A model generated the notes under the pieces. The model did no database searches, was not told where the DNA came from, and worked only from the letters and a program-made list of their open reading frames with translations. A program made the translations under genes and the position numbers. Below, one piece after another: positions 1 through 8,024 of a stretch of DNA of 8,024 bases. Position 1 is the stretch's first letter. Every line of letters starts with the position of its first letter. Origin of the DNA: Thermomicrobiales bacterium (GTDB lineage: Bacteria > Chloroflexota > Chloroflexia > Thermomicrobiales > UBA6265); assembly GCA_020847015.1 (NCBI GenBank), contig JADLCW010000289.1, positions 1-8,024 on the forward strand, given 5' to 3'.

Positions 1-1425
1 ATCCTGCCCGCTGCGCAGCCGCGGCTCGATCGCATCGTCGGCCTGCTGGAGAACCGCCTCGCACGCATCGATGACGAGTTGGCGATCGGCCACGGCGACT
101 TCTACGATGATCAGGCGATCGTCGGCGACGACGGCATCGCCCTCATCGATCTCGACGAGATTCGCATCGCTCACCCGATGCTCGATGTCGGCAACATGCT
201 TGCGCACCTCAATTTCAACGAGACGCGCGGGTTGGTTGGGCGCAACGCCCGAGAGGCGTTCATCGCCGGCATGCGGGAGCGCCGGAACATGGACGAGCGG
301 GATATCGCAGTGTTCGAGGCTGCCGGACTCCTGAAGCTCGCGCCGGGTCCGTTTCGCCGCCTGGAACCGAACTGGCGCGCGGGCGTCGCCGACATTCTGG
401 ATCTGACGGCGCAGGCATTGGACCGCGCCGCATCGCCGCGCTCCCCGGTCGCGCTCGCAATCGATCCCGACGCCGCGCCGGTCCGCGACGATGCGCTGCC
501 GGAGCTGCTCGCACTCCAGGATCCGACGCCGATGCAGCGTGCGCTGCGGGCGGCGACGGGGAATTCGGCGCTGATGCTCGCCGGCATCCGACTTCAGCGG
601 CACAAGCCGGGACGCCGGGCGGTTCTGCGGTACGACATGGTGGGCGACGATGCCATCTGGGGCAAGATCTTCGCATCGAACCGCGGGACGCGCGTCCACG
701 AGATCGCCCGCGCGATCTGCGCCGCCCGGGCGTTCGGACCCGATGTCGCCCTACCCGACCCGATCGCGTTCCTCCCGGAACTGCGGGTGCTGTTGCAGCG
801 TTCGGCGCCGGGTGAAGCGATCGACGCTCGCCTCTGCGCCGGGGATGAGCGCCTGGCCGACGCCATCGCCGTCGCGATCCACGCGCTGCACGCATCCGGG
901 CTCGATCTCGGCCGCGTGCACGATCTCGCCAGCGAATTGGCGCCGCTTGGTCCGCGGGTCCGCGAGGTCGGCGCCTGCCACCCCTGGCTGGAGAATTCGG
1001 CGCGGGAACTGCACGCGCGCGTTCTCGCCGCGGCTGGCTCCCTTCGGGGTTGGCGTCGGGTCGCCATCCACCGCGACTTCTACCACGGCCAGGCATTGGT
1101 CGATGGCGAGCGCCTCGCCATCCTCGATCTCGATGATGCGGCGATGTCCGAGCCGGCGGTGGACATCGCGAACTTCGCCGCCCATCTCGATCTGCTGGCC
1201 CTACAGCGTCCGGACCACGCCGGCGACATTGCCCGCGTCCGCGACCGGTTTCTTGCGCGCAGCCGTGAACTCGATCCAGACCTCGATGGCAGCATGCTGG
1301 CCGTTCTCACCGCCGGCACGATGCTTCGTCTGGCCGGAATCCACGCCCCGCGCGAGGACGGAGCGCGGATCGCGGCGGGCTTGCTGGCGCGAGGCGCCCG
1401 CGTGGCGTCGACCGCCGCGGCGTGA
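1..1425 (+). CDS. Tandem APH-like phosphotransferase (kinase-fold) protein, 5' end missing
   Basis: This is the C-terminal 474 residues of a longer protein. The frame is open from base 1, and the TTG at 79 lies inside a kinase domain, so the true start is upstream of the window. Two aminoglycoside-phosphotransferase-like (protein-kinase fold) catalytic regions are visible. Counting from the first codon, the first has HGDFYDDQ (H31, D33) followed by the metal-site motif IDLDE (D50, D52). The second is a full domain, with a candidate ATP-binding lysine in IWGKIF (K222), HRDFYHGQ (H357, D359) and LDLDD (D376, D378). The sequence after each catalytic motif also matches (LDVGNMLAHL and VDIANFAAHL), so the halves look like an internal duplication. 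Family members phosphorylate small molecules such as antibiotics, sugars or choline; the substrate here cannot be read from sequence. The gene ends 44 bases from the convergent lon stop. Fold assignment is confident; function is unknown. Confidence 0.85.
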   Translation: MLPAAQPRLDRIVGLLENRLARIDDELAIGHGDFYDDQAIVGDDGIALIDLDEIRIAHPMLDVGNMLAHLNFNETRGLVGRNAREAFIAGMRERRNMDERDIAVFEAAGLLKLAPGPFRRLEPNWRAGVADILDLTAQALDRAASPRSPVALAIDPDAAPVRDDALPELLALQDPTPMQRALRAATGNSALMLAGIRLQRHKPGRRAVLRYDMVGDDAIWGKIFASNRGTRVHEIARAICAARAFGPDVALPDPIAFLPELRVLLQRSAPGEAIDARLCAGDERLADAIAVAIHALHASGLDLGRVHDLASELAPLGPRVREVGACHPWLENSARELHARVLAAAGSLRGWRRVAIHRDFYHGQALVDGERLAILDLDDAAMSEPAVDIANFAAHLDLLALQRPDHAGDIARVRDRFLARSRELDPDLDGSMLAVLTAGTMLRLAGIHAPREDGARIAAGLLARGARVASTAAA

Positions 1426-1469
1426 GCGCGCAGGCGCCGACCCGGGAAGCGCGATCCGAACCTGCCTGC

Positions 1470-4064
<2,595 letters not shown>

Positions 4065-4068
4065 GAAA

Positions 4069-4075
4069 TCACCTC
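4069..4075 (-). promoter_or_regulatory. Ribosome binding site of lon overlapping the hsp20 stop
   Basis: The minus strand reads GAGGTGA, in which TGA is the hsp20 stop codon. The lon ATG follows 4 bases later, with the GAGG core 7 bases from the start. Ribosomes finishing hsp20 would therefore release on top of the lon start signal, consistent with translational coupling. Confidence 0.8.
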
Positions 4076-4482
4076 GCCTCGGACTTGCCGAGCGTGATCC
4101 GCAGCAAGCCGCGGTCATAGTGGGCATCGACGCGATCCGCATCGACCGGCGCCGGCAGCGGCAGTTCGAGCCGGAACGGCCCCTGCCGGATATCGGCGAC
4201 ATGGTAGACGCCGCGCCCCTCCGGGAGCGCCAGGCGGCGCTGACCGGCGACGACGAGCGCATCCTCGAACAAGGCCACGTCGATCGCGTCCTCATCGACA
4301 CCCGCCAGTTCGACCGTGACCACGATCGCCCCGGCGGTTTCGTAGACATCGGCCGGCGGCCGCCAACTGGCCTGAGCGATCCCGATGTCGACCTGGGAAC
4401 CGGGGCGAGCCAGACCGAGCGGTTGTAACGAGCCGCCCGACAGCACCAGGGCGTAGCGGTAGCTCCACCGTCGATAACGCAT
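4069..4482 (-). CDS. Small heat-shock protein, Hsp20/alpha-crystallin family
   Basis: This is a 137-residue ATP-independent holdase that would keep unfolding proteins soluble in the cytosol. A short, variable, basic N-terminus (1-38) precedes an alpha-crystallin domain at about 40-134. The domain begins WRPPADVYET and contains the strand pair IVVTVELAGVDEDAIDVAL (53-71). It continues with ALVVAGQRR and YHVADIRQGPFRLELPLP (93-110), and ends in the family signature GLLRITLGK (125-133). No C-terminal I-x-I/V motif is seen, because the chain stops five residues after the last strand. That may affect oligomer assembly. The ATG at 4482 is supported by AGGAGG 8 bases upstream; a longer frame reaches 4599 but lacks this support. 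The gene precedes lon by 4 bases and is very likely co-transcribed with it, so the two would form a folding-protection and degradation unit. Confidence 0.93.
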   Translation of the reverse strand: MRYRRWSYRYALVLSGGSLQPLGLARPGSQVDIGIAQASWRPPADVYETAGAIVVTVELAGVDEDAIDVALFEDALVVAGQRRLALPEGRGVYHVADIRQGPFRLELPLPAPVDADRVDAHYDRGLLRITLGKSEAR

Positions 4483-4490
4483 GACCTCGG

Positions 4491-4496
4491 CCTCCT
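4491..4496 (-). promoter_or_regulatory. Ribosome binding site of hsp20
   Basis: On the minus strand this reads AGGAGG, 8 bases before the ATG at 4482. It decides the start: the in-frame codons further upstream, out to 4599, have no comparable site. Confidence 0.85.
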
Positions 4497-4780
4497 GTCG
4501 GATGCGGGCGTCAGCGCGGCCCGCCGCTGGTCTCGATCCCGGTCGTGACAACGCCGCTGGAGCATCCTGGGAAGGAATCGCCAGGAGCCGCCCGCGCATT
4601 CGGCGGGCAACTGCCGCGCCGCCAATACGACGGTCGCAAGACGCGTGCAGCCGCCGTGCGGGGTGGAGAACGGAGGCGGCGCCAGCGCGGCGAGATCGAA
4701 GCCCGTTCTAATCGCTTCATAATTTGCGGCCGCCACGATAGGGACACGCAACCGAGGCGGGCCGGGCGGCTCGCCGAACG

Positions 4781-4787
4781 AGGAGGT
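4781..4787 (+). promoter_or_regulatory. Strong ribosome binding site of the Asp/His-rich gene
   Basis: AGGAGGT lies 7 bases before the ATG at 4795. It is the best ribosome site in the window and strongly supports translation of this otherwise low-complexity gene. Confidence 0.85.
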
Positions 4788-4794
4788 ATTCGTC

Positions 4795-5199
4795 ATGTCC
4801 CATCGAGTGGCGCTGACGCTGGCCGTCGCGCTGACGCTGCTTTTCGCGGCCGGCGTCGTGAATGGCCGCGACCGATTGCTCGGGGTAGCGGCCGATCCGG
4901 CTCCCATCACCCCGGTATCCACCGCGGTGGCGACCTCAAAGATGGATCGCATCATCGAGGTGACGGTGCCAGCCGGCATCCTGACCGGCAAGCCGCTCGC
5001 CAGCGATCCCGTGGTTCAGGATGACGCCGCCGTCTACGACAGCGGCTACGACGACGCCTACTCCGACGACGCCTACTCCGACGACGCTGATGACGACCGC
5101 AACCACGATGAAGACCACGACGACGACCACGATCGCAAGCACGACGACGACCACGATCGCAAACACGACGATCGCGACAGGGACGGCCATGACGACTAA
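4795..5199 (+). CDS. Exported Asp/His-rich repeat protein, putative metal binding
   Basis: I recognise no family for this 134-residue protein. Residues 1-24 look like a signal peptide or membrane anchor: a short basic start and then an Ala/Leu/Val core ending near AAGVVNG. A short ordinary segment (about 30-75) includes IIEVTVPAGILTG. From about residue 76 to the end the chain is almost entirely Asp, His, Arg and Lys, with Tyr/Ser at first. It contains the direct repeat AYSDD (88-97) and the 8-residue repeat DDHDRKHD (110-125). Such an acidic, histidine-bearing tail could bind metal cations (Fe, Ca, Zn or Cu), but that is inference from composition. The gene leads a unit whose last member is ferric-reductase-like, which makes a role in metal capture or reduction possible. 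It overlaps the next gene by 11 bases. The strong ribosome site argues that it is real and not a repeat artefact. Confidence 0.8.
   Translation: MSHRVALTLAVALTLLFAAGVVNGRDRLLGVAADPAPITPVSTAVATSKMDRIIEVTVPAGILTGKPLASDPVVQDDAAVYDSGYDDAYSDDAYSDDADDDRNHDEDHDDDHDRKHDDDHDRKHDDRDRDGHDD
5056..5085 (+). repeat. Direct tandem repeat, 15 bases x 2
   Basis: Two identical copies of GCCTACTCCGACGAC occur in frame inside the Asp/His-rich gene, each encoding AYSDD. The whole-codon unit length fits repeat expansion under coding constraint. Confidence 0.9.
5122..5169 (+). repeat. Direct tandem repeat, 24 bases x 2
   Basis: Two in-frame 24-base copies (5122-5145 and 5146-5169) each encode DDHDRKHD. They differ only by a silent AAG/AAA lysine codon change. 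The near identity suggests recent duplication by slippage with the protein sequence preserved. Confidence 0.9.
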
Positions 5200-5635
5200 T
5201 GCGAACTTCGGAGATTCGTCCGCTCTCGTGCCGCATTCGGGTTCGTCGCCAGAGGAGTTGGCGCGCAAGGCGATCCACGTTCACCGGCTGACCGATCCGC
5301 TGGGAGCGATGGGACAGCGCCGGACCGCCAGCCGACGGGCGACGGAGCGAGCCGCGCGGCGAGCGCTTGCGGTCGCCGCCGGCGCGGGATTTCTAGCCGC
5401 ATTCGGGCTGGTTTCGCTCGCCGGTGGGCAACCACAGGCGCTGGACCCAGCGCCGCCGGTGTCCCTGCCCGCGCCGGTCGTTGCCTCAGGCGAGGTGATC
5501 TCGGAAATTCCGGTGACGCTGCCGGATGGCCCGGTCATCCTGCGCGTCGTCGCAACCGGTGATGCGCCGGTCCTCGCCGCCGCGCCGGCACAGCAGCCGG
5601 CTCCGCGGCCCCGCCTGCGGACGCGCCAGTCATGA
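5189..5635 (+). CDS. Small single-span membrane protein of unknown function
   Basis: The product has 148 residues and no family that I recognise. A polar N-terminus (1-42) leads into an Arg-rich stretch (44-58) and one hydrophobic helix (about 59-79, ALAVAAGAGFLAAFGLVSLA). A Pro/Ala-rich tail follows, with a short strand-like segment VISEIPVTLPDGPVILRVVA (103-122). The positive charges before the helix predict N-in, C-out topology. The ATG at 5189 is chosen because AGGGA lies 5 bases upstream. The frame extends back to 5021, but there it only reads the Asp-repeat DNA out of frame as poly-Thr. The gene overlaps its predecessor by 11 bases and the following apbE by ATGA, so it is almost certainly translated with them. 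No FMN-binding domain is visible. It could tether or couple the other redox parts, but nothing in the sequence shows this. Confidence 0.75.
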   Translation: MTTNANFGDSSALVPHSGSSPEELARKAIHVHRLTDPLGAMGQRRTASRRATERAARRALAVAAGAGFLAAFGLVSLAGGQPQALDPAPPVSLPAPVVASGEVISEIPVTLPDGPVILRVVATGDAPVLAAAPAQQPAPRPRLRTRQS

Positions 5636-6618
5636 GCGGCGTAGCGAGCAGCCGATTTCGGGCGATGTCGGTGGACGTCGTGCTGATCGGGGTCGGTCTC
5701 GCGCCAGGTGAGGTCGCCCGCGCGGCCGAAACCGGCGCCCGCCTGGCCGATTGGTGGGAAGATCGCTTCAGCCGGTTTCGCCCTGAGAGCGATCTCTGCC
5801 GGATGAATGCGGCGAACGGGATCCCCGTATCGGTGGAGCCAGCGACGATCGATCTGATCGAGCGAGCGGTCGAAGCGGTCGCCCGCAGCGGCGGCCGCTT
5901 CGACCCGTCGATCCTGCCGGCGCTGGAGGCGGCCGGCTACCGCCAGTCGTGGGCGGAGCGGGCGACGTGGGCGGCGGCCACGTTCGAGGCGGAACCGGCG
6001 ATGGCGCGACCGGCGGCGGGAGTCGCCGGCTGGTCCGAGGTGACGATCGATCGACAAGCTTCCACCGCGGCGTTGCCGCCTGGGATGCGCATCGATTTCG
6101 GCGGCATCGCCAAGGGAGCCTTCGTCGACCTGCTGGCCGAACAGTTGGCCGACTGGCCCGGCGGCGCGGTCGATGCCGGCGGCGATCTGGTGGCGTGGGG
6201 CGAACCCCCCGATGCCGGCGGCTGGACCGTCGGTATCGAGGACCCGCGCAACCCGGATGCCGATCTCCTGATGTTGACGCTGCCACCCGGAACCCGAACC
6301 GGCGTCGCCACCTCCGGCACGACCCGGCGTCGCTGGGCGACGGCATCTGGCTTCGCTCACCACCTGATCGACCCGACGAGCGGCCGATCGCTGTCCGATG
6401 CCGTCGCCACCGTGACCGCTGTCGCCGCGACGGCAACCGCCGCCGATGTCGCTGCCAAAACGGTCGCGGTAGCGATCGCGGCCGGAGCCGCGCCGAATCT
6501 CCTCGACGCCGCGGAGGCGTTCGTCGCGTACGCCGACGGGCGGACTCGCCACTTTAGCCGCCATTGGGAGGACGACCGTGTCACGCCGAACACATGCCTT
6601 GATCGTCGAACCGCCTGA
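5632..6618 (+). CDS. apbE: ApbE-family FAD:protein FMN transferase
   Basis: Members move FMN from FAD onto a Thr/Ser of a target protein, giving covalently flavinylated electron carriers. The 328-residue product shows the family motifs in order: FSRFRPESDLCRMN (46-59), GGRFDPSILPALEAAGY (87-103), IDFGGIAKGAFVDLL (154-168, with K161), DAGGDLVAWG (181-190), GVATSGT (224-230) and HHLIDPTSGRSL (243-254). The end of the core reads ADVAAKTV (271-278). The usual Asp-x-x-x-Thr metal site there would be D272 and K276, so the Thr position carries Lys. The N-terminus goes directly into the first strand (RFRAMSVDVVLIGVG) with no signal peptide or lipobox, so a cytosolic location is predicted, unlike the exported enterobacterial enzyme. 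The start overlaps the previous stop as ATGA and has only a weak ribosome site, suggesting coupling. The last 41 bases overlap the next gene. Family is confident; activity is likely but not certain given K276. Confidence 0.92.
   Translation: MSGVASSRFRAMSVDVVLIGVGLAPGEVARAAETGARLADWWEDRFSRFRPESDLCRMNAANGIPVSVEPATIDLIERAVEAVARSGGRFDPSILPALEAAGYRQSWAERATWAAATFEAEPAMARPAAGVAGWSEVTIDRQASTAALPPGMRIDFGGIAKGAFVDLLAEQLADWPGGAVDAGGDLVAWGEPPDAGGWTVGIEDPRNPDADLLMLTLPPGTRTGVATSGTTRRRWATASGFAHHLIDPTSGRSLSDAVATVTAVAATATAADVAAKTVAVAIAAGAAPNLLDAAEAFVAYADGRTRHFSRHWEDDRVTPNTCLDRRTA
6566..6571 (+). promoter_or_regulatory. Ribosome binding site inside the apbE 3' end
   Basis: GGGAGG lies 6 bases before the GTG at 6578. 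It fixes that codon as the start of the membrane haem protein, even though this makes the gene overlap apbE by 41 bases. Confidence 0.8.
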
Positions 6619-7297
6619 GCCGGCCGGCGGCTACGCCGTGGCCGCGCTCATCGGGAGCGTCCTGGTGGTCGCGCTCGTGGTGGGCGGCGCGACGCTCGCC
6701 GGGCGGACAGCCAGCCCGCTGACCTGGTTCCTCAGCCGGGCCGCCGGGTTCGTGCTCTACGGATTGCTGTGGCTCTCGCTGGTCACCGGATTGGGACTTG
6801 GGACGCATCGCCTGGATCGAGTCGCCTCGCGGGGACTGCAATTGAGTCTGCACGCCTTCGCGACTCAGCTCGCCTACGGATTTCTCTCGCTGCACATGCT
6901 GGCGCTGCTGGCCGACGCTCATCAACCACTGTCGGCGCGGGCGGCGCTGCTCCCCTTCGTCTCGAATTGGCTCGAACCGTGGACGGGACTGGGCATCATC
7001 GCCGCCTGGTTGCTCGTCGTCATCGCGGTCAGCAGCGGGCTACGGAAGCGACTTGGTTACCCCGCCTGGCGGGCGCTGCACCTGCTCGCTTTCCCGCTGT
7101 ATGCGCTGGCGCTGGCCCATGGCGTACGCGCAGGCAGCAGTTCGAACCAGTCATGGGCGCAGGCGTTCTACCTGTTTACGGCGGCGGTGGCCGTGGGACT
7201 GCTCGGCTACCGTCTGCTGCGAGTGGGAGCCAAGGACTCGCCGGGGCGAGCGGACGCTATGGGGGCGCCGGTCTTCGACCGGTTGCGCGGTTGGTAG
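6578..7297 (+). CDS. Ferric-reductase-like transmembrane b-haem protein
   Basis: This 239-residue integral membrane protein has six predicted helices, at about 19-41, 50-73, 87-111, 136-155, 164-184 and 195-216. Two helices carry paired histidines 13-14 residues apart: H92/H106 in the third and H168/H181 in the fifth. This is the ferric-reductase/NOX/MsrQ-like pattern, in which H92 with H168 and H106 with H181 would hold two b haems stacked across the membrane. There is no cytosolic FAD/NAD(P)H-binding reductase domain, so electrons must come from quinol or a separate partner, as in MsrQ-type proteins. No MsrP gene is nearby. The basic N-terminus (MSRRTH) predicts N-in topology. The GTG start is set by GGGAGG 6 bases upstream. 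It is the last gene of the four-gene unit and follows apbE, a pairing common in flavin-dependent extracytosolic electron-transfer loci. The terminal electron acceptor is unknown. Confidence 0.88.
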   Translation: MSRRTHALIVEPPEPAGGYAVAALIGSVLVVALVVGGATLAGRTASPLTWFLSRAAGFVLYGLLWLSLVTGLGLGTHRLDRVASRGLQLSLHAFATQLAYGFLSLHMLALLADAHQPLSARAALLPFVSNWLEPWTGLGIIAAWLLVVIAVSSGLRKRLGYPAWRALHLLAFPLYALALAHGVRAGSSSNQSWAQAFYLFTAAVAVGLLGYRLLRVGAKDSPGRADAMGAPVFDRLRGW

Positions 7298-7303
7298 GCG
7301 GCG

Positions 7304-7843
7304 CTAGTCGTACTCGATGGGGCGCACGACGATGCGGCCGGCTTCCGGCTGCACGTCCAGCACGTATTGCGGGTGGTTGGGCAGCAGCAGATCCGGCCCG
7401 CCGCCTTCGGGGGTGATGACGAAGACGTCGTGCGCTCCTGTCTCCATCACATCGGTGAGCACGCCGAGCGGGACGCCCGCCTCGTTCTCGGCGCGCAATC
7501 CGATCAACTGATAGAGAAAATACTCGCCCGGTTCCGGCGGCCGCGCGTCGGCTCCGGCGATGCGCACCGGTTCCCCGCGCAGGGCATCCACCTGCTCCGG
7601 CGTCGTTACCCCACTGATGCGCACCAGCGCTTGTCCGGCGTGGAACCGCATTGCAAGCAGCTTGCGCGGGCGGGGCTCGTCGCCGATCCAGATGCGGCGG
7701 ATCGTTTTTAGATGCTCGGGGTCATCGGTGGTCAGCCGCAGCTTCGCTTCGCCATGTACGCCGAATGCGCCGACGATGACGCCAACCACCAGCCGCACCT
7801 GCTCCACCCGTGCGGCCGGCTCGGGACCGGCAGTGTCGATCAA
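7304..7843 (-). CDS. rimM: Ribosome maturation factor RimM
   Basis: RimM binds ribosomal protein S19 in the 30S head and helps late 16S rRNA maturation in the cytosol. The 179-residue product has the N-terminal RimM beta-barrel, starting LVVGVIVGAFGVHGEAKLRL (18-37), and the closing region ALVRISGVTTPEQVDALRG (72-90). The C-terminal PRC-barrel follows, with GEYFLYQLIGLRAE (106-119), GVLTDVMETGAHDVFVI (127-143), LLLPNHPQYVLDV (152-164) and RIVVRPIEYD at the end. Length is normal for the family. The TTG at 7843 is chosen because it overlaps the stop of the upstream small ORF as TTGA. GTG codons at residues 13 and 16 are alternatives nearer the conserved barrel, and neither has a strong ribosome site. 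The stop lies 6 bases from that of the convergent haem-protein gene. Confidence 0.95.
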   Translation of the reverse strand: MIDTAGPEPAARVEQVRLVVGVIVGAFGVHGEAKLRLTTDDPEHLKTIRRIWIGDEPRPRKLLAMRFHAGQALVRISGVTTPEQVDALRGEPVRIAGADARPPEPGEYFLYQLIGLRAENEAGVPLGVLTDVMETGAHDVFVITPEGGGPDLLLPNHPQYVLDVQPEAGRIVVRPIEYD

Positions 7844-8013
7844 GCGCGACTGGGGCGGTGGGCCCGATCGTCGCGGACGCGATAGCGCACCACGCGGGAC
7901 GCGGTCGGGCGGGCGAGCAGCCGCAGCACGAGGTCGGCGCGGGCGAGCAGCTCCGGATTTGCTGCGGGACGGAGCGGGGCGGGAACCGGATTCATCGGCC
8001 GCCCCCGCGTCAT
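7840..8013 (-). CDS. Small ORF upstream of and overlapping rimM, hypothetical
   Basis: On the minus strand an ATG at 8013 opens 57 codons ending in TGA at 7842-7840. A second in-frame ATG at 7995 would give 51 residues. The product is basic and Pro/Arg/Ala-rich, with one amphipathic helix-like stretch (NPELLARADLVLRLLARP). I recognise no family. The evidence for a real gene is positional: its stop overlaps the rimM TTG start in the arrangement TTGA, and its first ATG overlaps a possible upstream stop as ATGA. This makes an unbroken chain of coupled genes. Against it, the ribosome sites are weak and 57 codons can arise by chance in GC-rich DNA. Confidence 0.5.
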   Translation of the reverse strand: MTRGRPMNPVPAPLRPAANPELLARADLVLRLLARPTASRVVRYRVRDDRAHRPSRA

Positions 8014-8024
8014 CCTTCGATGTC
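8010..8024 (-). CDS. Possible last codons of the gene upstream of rimM (KH-domain candidate)
   Basis: At the window edge the minus strand can be read as Asp-Ile-Glu-Gly-stop, with the stop overlapping the ATG at 8013 as ATGA. In many bacteria the gene before rimM encodes a small KH-domain RNA-binding protein (YlqC/KhpA type) that ends in a short beta strand, and this ending would fit. Four codons cannot establish identity. Confidence 0.25.
   Translation of the reverse strand, partial: DIEG

Larger units (their letters stand above)
4483..4794. promoter_or_regulatory. Divergent intergenic region between hsp20-lon and the redox operon
   Basis: These 312 bases lie between two divergent start codons and must hold promoters for both units. 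They are GC-rich except for an AT-richer island at about 4704-4726, which contains CATAAT at 4718-4723. This could be a plus-strand -10 element, but the -35 match 16-17 bases upstream is poor. On the minus strand TTGTCA (4551-4546) resembles a -35 box but has no fitting -10. I saw no CIRCE-type inverted repeat (GCACTC/GAGTGC), so HrcA control of hsp20-lon is not supported. Short open frames cross the region without ribosome sites or recognisable protein, so I call no gene here. Confidence 0.45.

Noticed and set aside
1426..1469. Possible terminator between the kinase gene and lon
   Set aside because: The 44 bases are GC-rich with scattered GCGC pairs, but I see no clean stem followed by a T-run on either strand.
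4483..4794. CIRCE-like operator for heat-shock control
   Set aside because: I looked for the GCACTC/GAGTGC inverted repeat on both strands and found none; a TTGTCA at 4546-4551 (minus) has no fitting -10 partner.
4065..4991. N-terminal extension of lon by 309 codons
   Set aside because: The frame is open but it crosses hsp20 in another frame and the divergent intergenic region. The ribosome site and the normal Lon N-terminus both point to the ATG at 4064.
5021..5188. Upstream extension of the 148-residue membrane protein
   Set aside because: The extra 56 residues are almost all Thr and come from reading the Asp-repeat DNA out of frame; the ribosome site before 5189 gives the better start.
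5281..6564. A 427-codon open frame on the minus strand opposite apbE
   Set aside because: It is the antisense shadow of apbE: Arg/Gly-rich, with no family motif and no ribosome site, while the plus strand carries the complete set of ApbE motifs.

Overview
The window is GC-rich, gene-dense bacterial chromosome, with gene starts marked by GGAGG-type ribosome sites and several 4-base start/stop overlaps. The gene content is an hsp20-lon pair, an apbE/ferric-reductase cluster and rimM preceded by a tiny ORF. Together with the codon use, this suggests a high-GC Chloroflexota-like bacterium, possibly Thermomicrobia. That placement is an impression from the protein sequences and was not tested.

Layout. 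Positions 1-1425 (+) hold the 3' part of a gene for a protein with two tandem aminoglycoside-phosphotransferase-like kinase domains. It converges on a two-gene proteostasis unit on the minus strand: hsp20 (4482-4069) and then lon (4064-1470), with 4 bases between them and the lon ribosome site lying over the hsp20 stop. A 312-base divergent intergenic region (4483-4794) separates this unit from a plus-strand unit of four overlapping genes (4795-7297). These encode an exported Asp/His-rich repeat protein, a small single-span membrane protein, an ApbE-type FMN transferase, and a six-helix ferric-reductase-like b-haem membrane protein. Six bases after this unit ends, rimM (16S rRNA processing/ribosome maturation) ends on the opposite strand. 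rimM begins with a TTG that overlaps the stop of a previously untracked ORF of about 57 codons. That ORF in turn overlaps the last codons of another gene at the window edge, possibly the KH-domain gene that often precedes rimM.

How the genes fit together. Hsp20 (holdase) and Lon (ATP-dependent protease) form a plausible co-translated protein quality-control pair. The four-gene unit looks like a small membrane redox module: a b-type haem electron conduit, a flavin-attaching enzyme, and an exported Asp/His-rich protein that could bind metal ions. It contains no recognisable FMN-binding-domain substrate for the ApbE enzyme, and the ApbE itself has no visible signal peptide. This unit is the most interesting part of the window.
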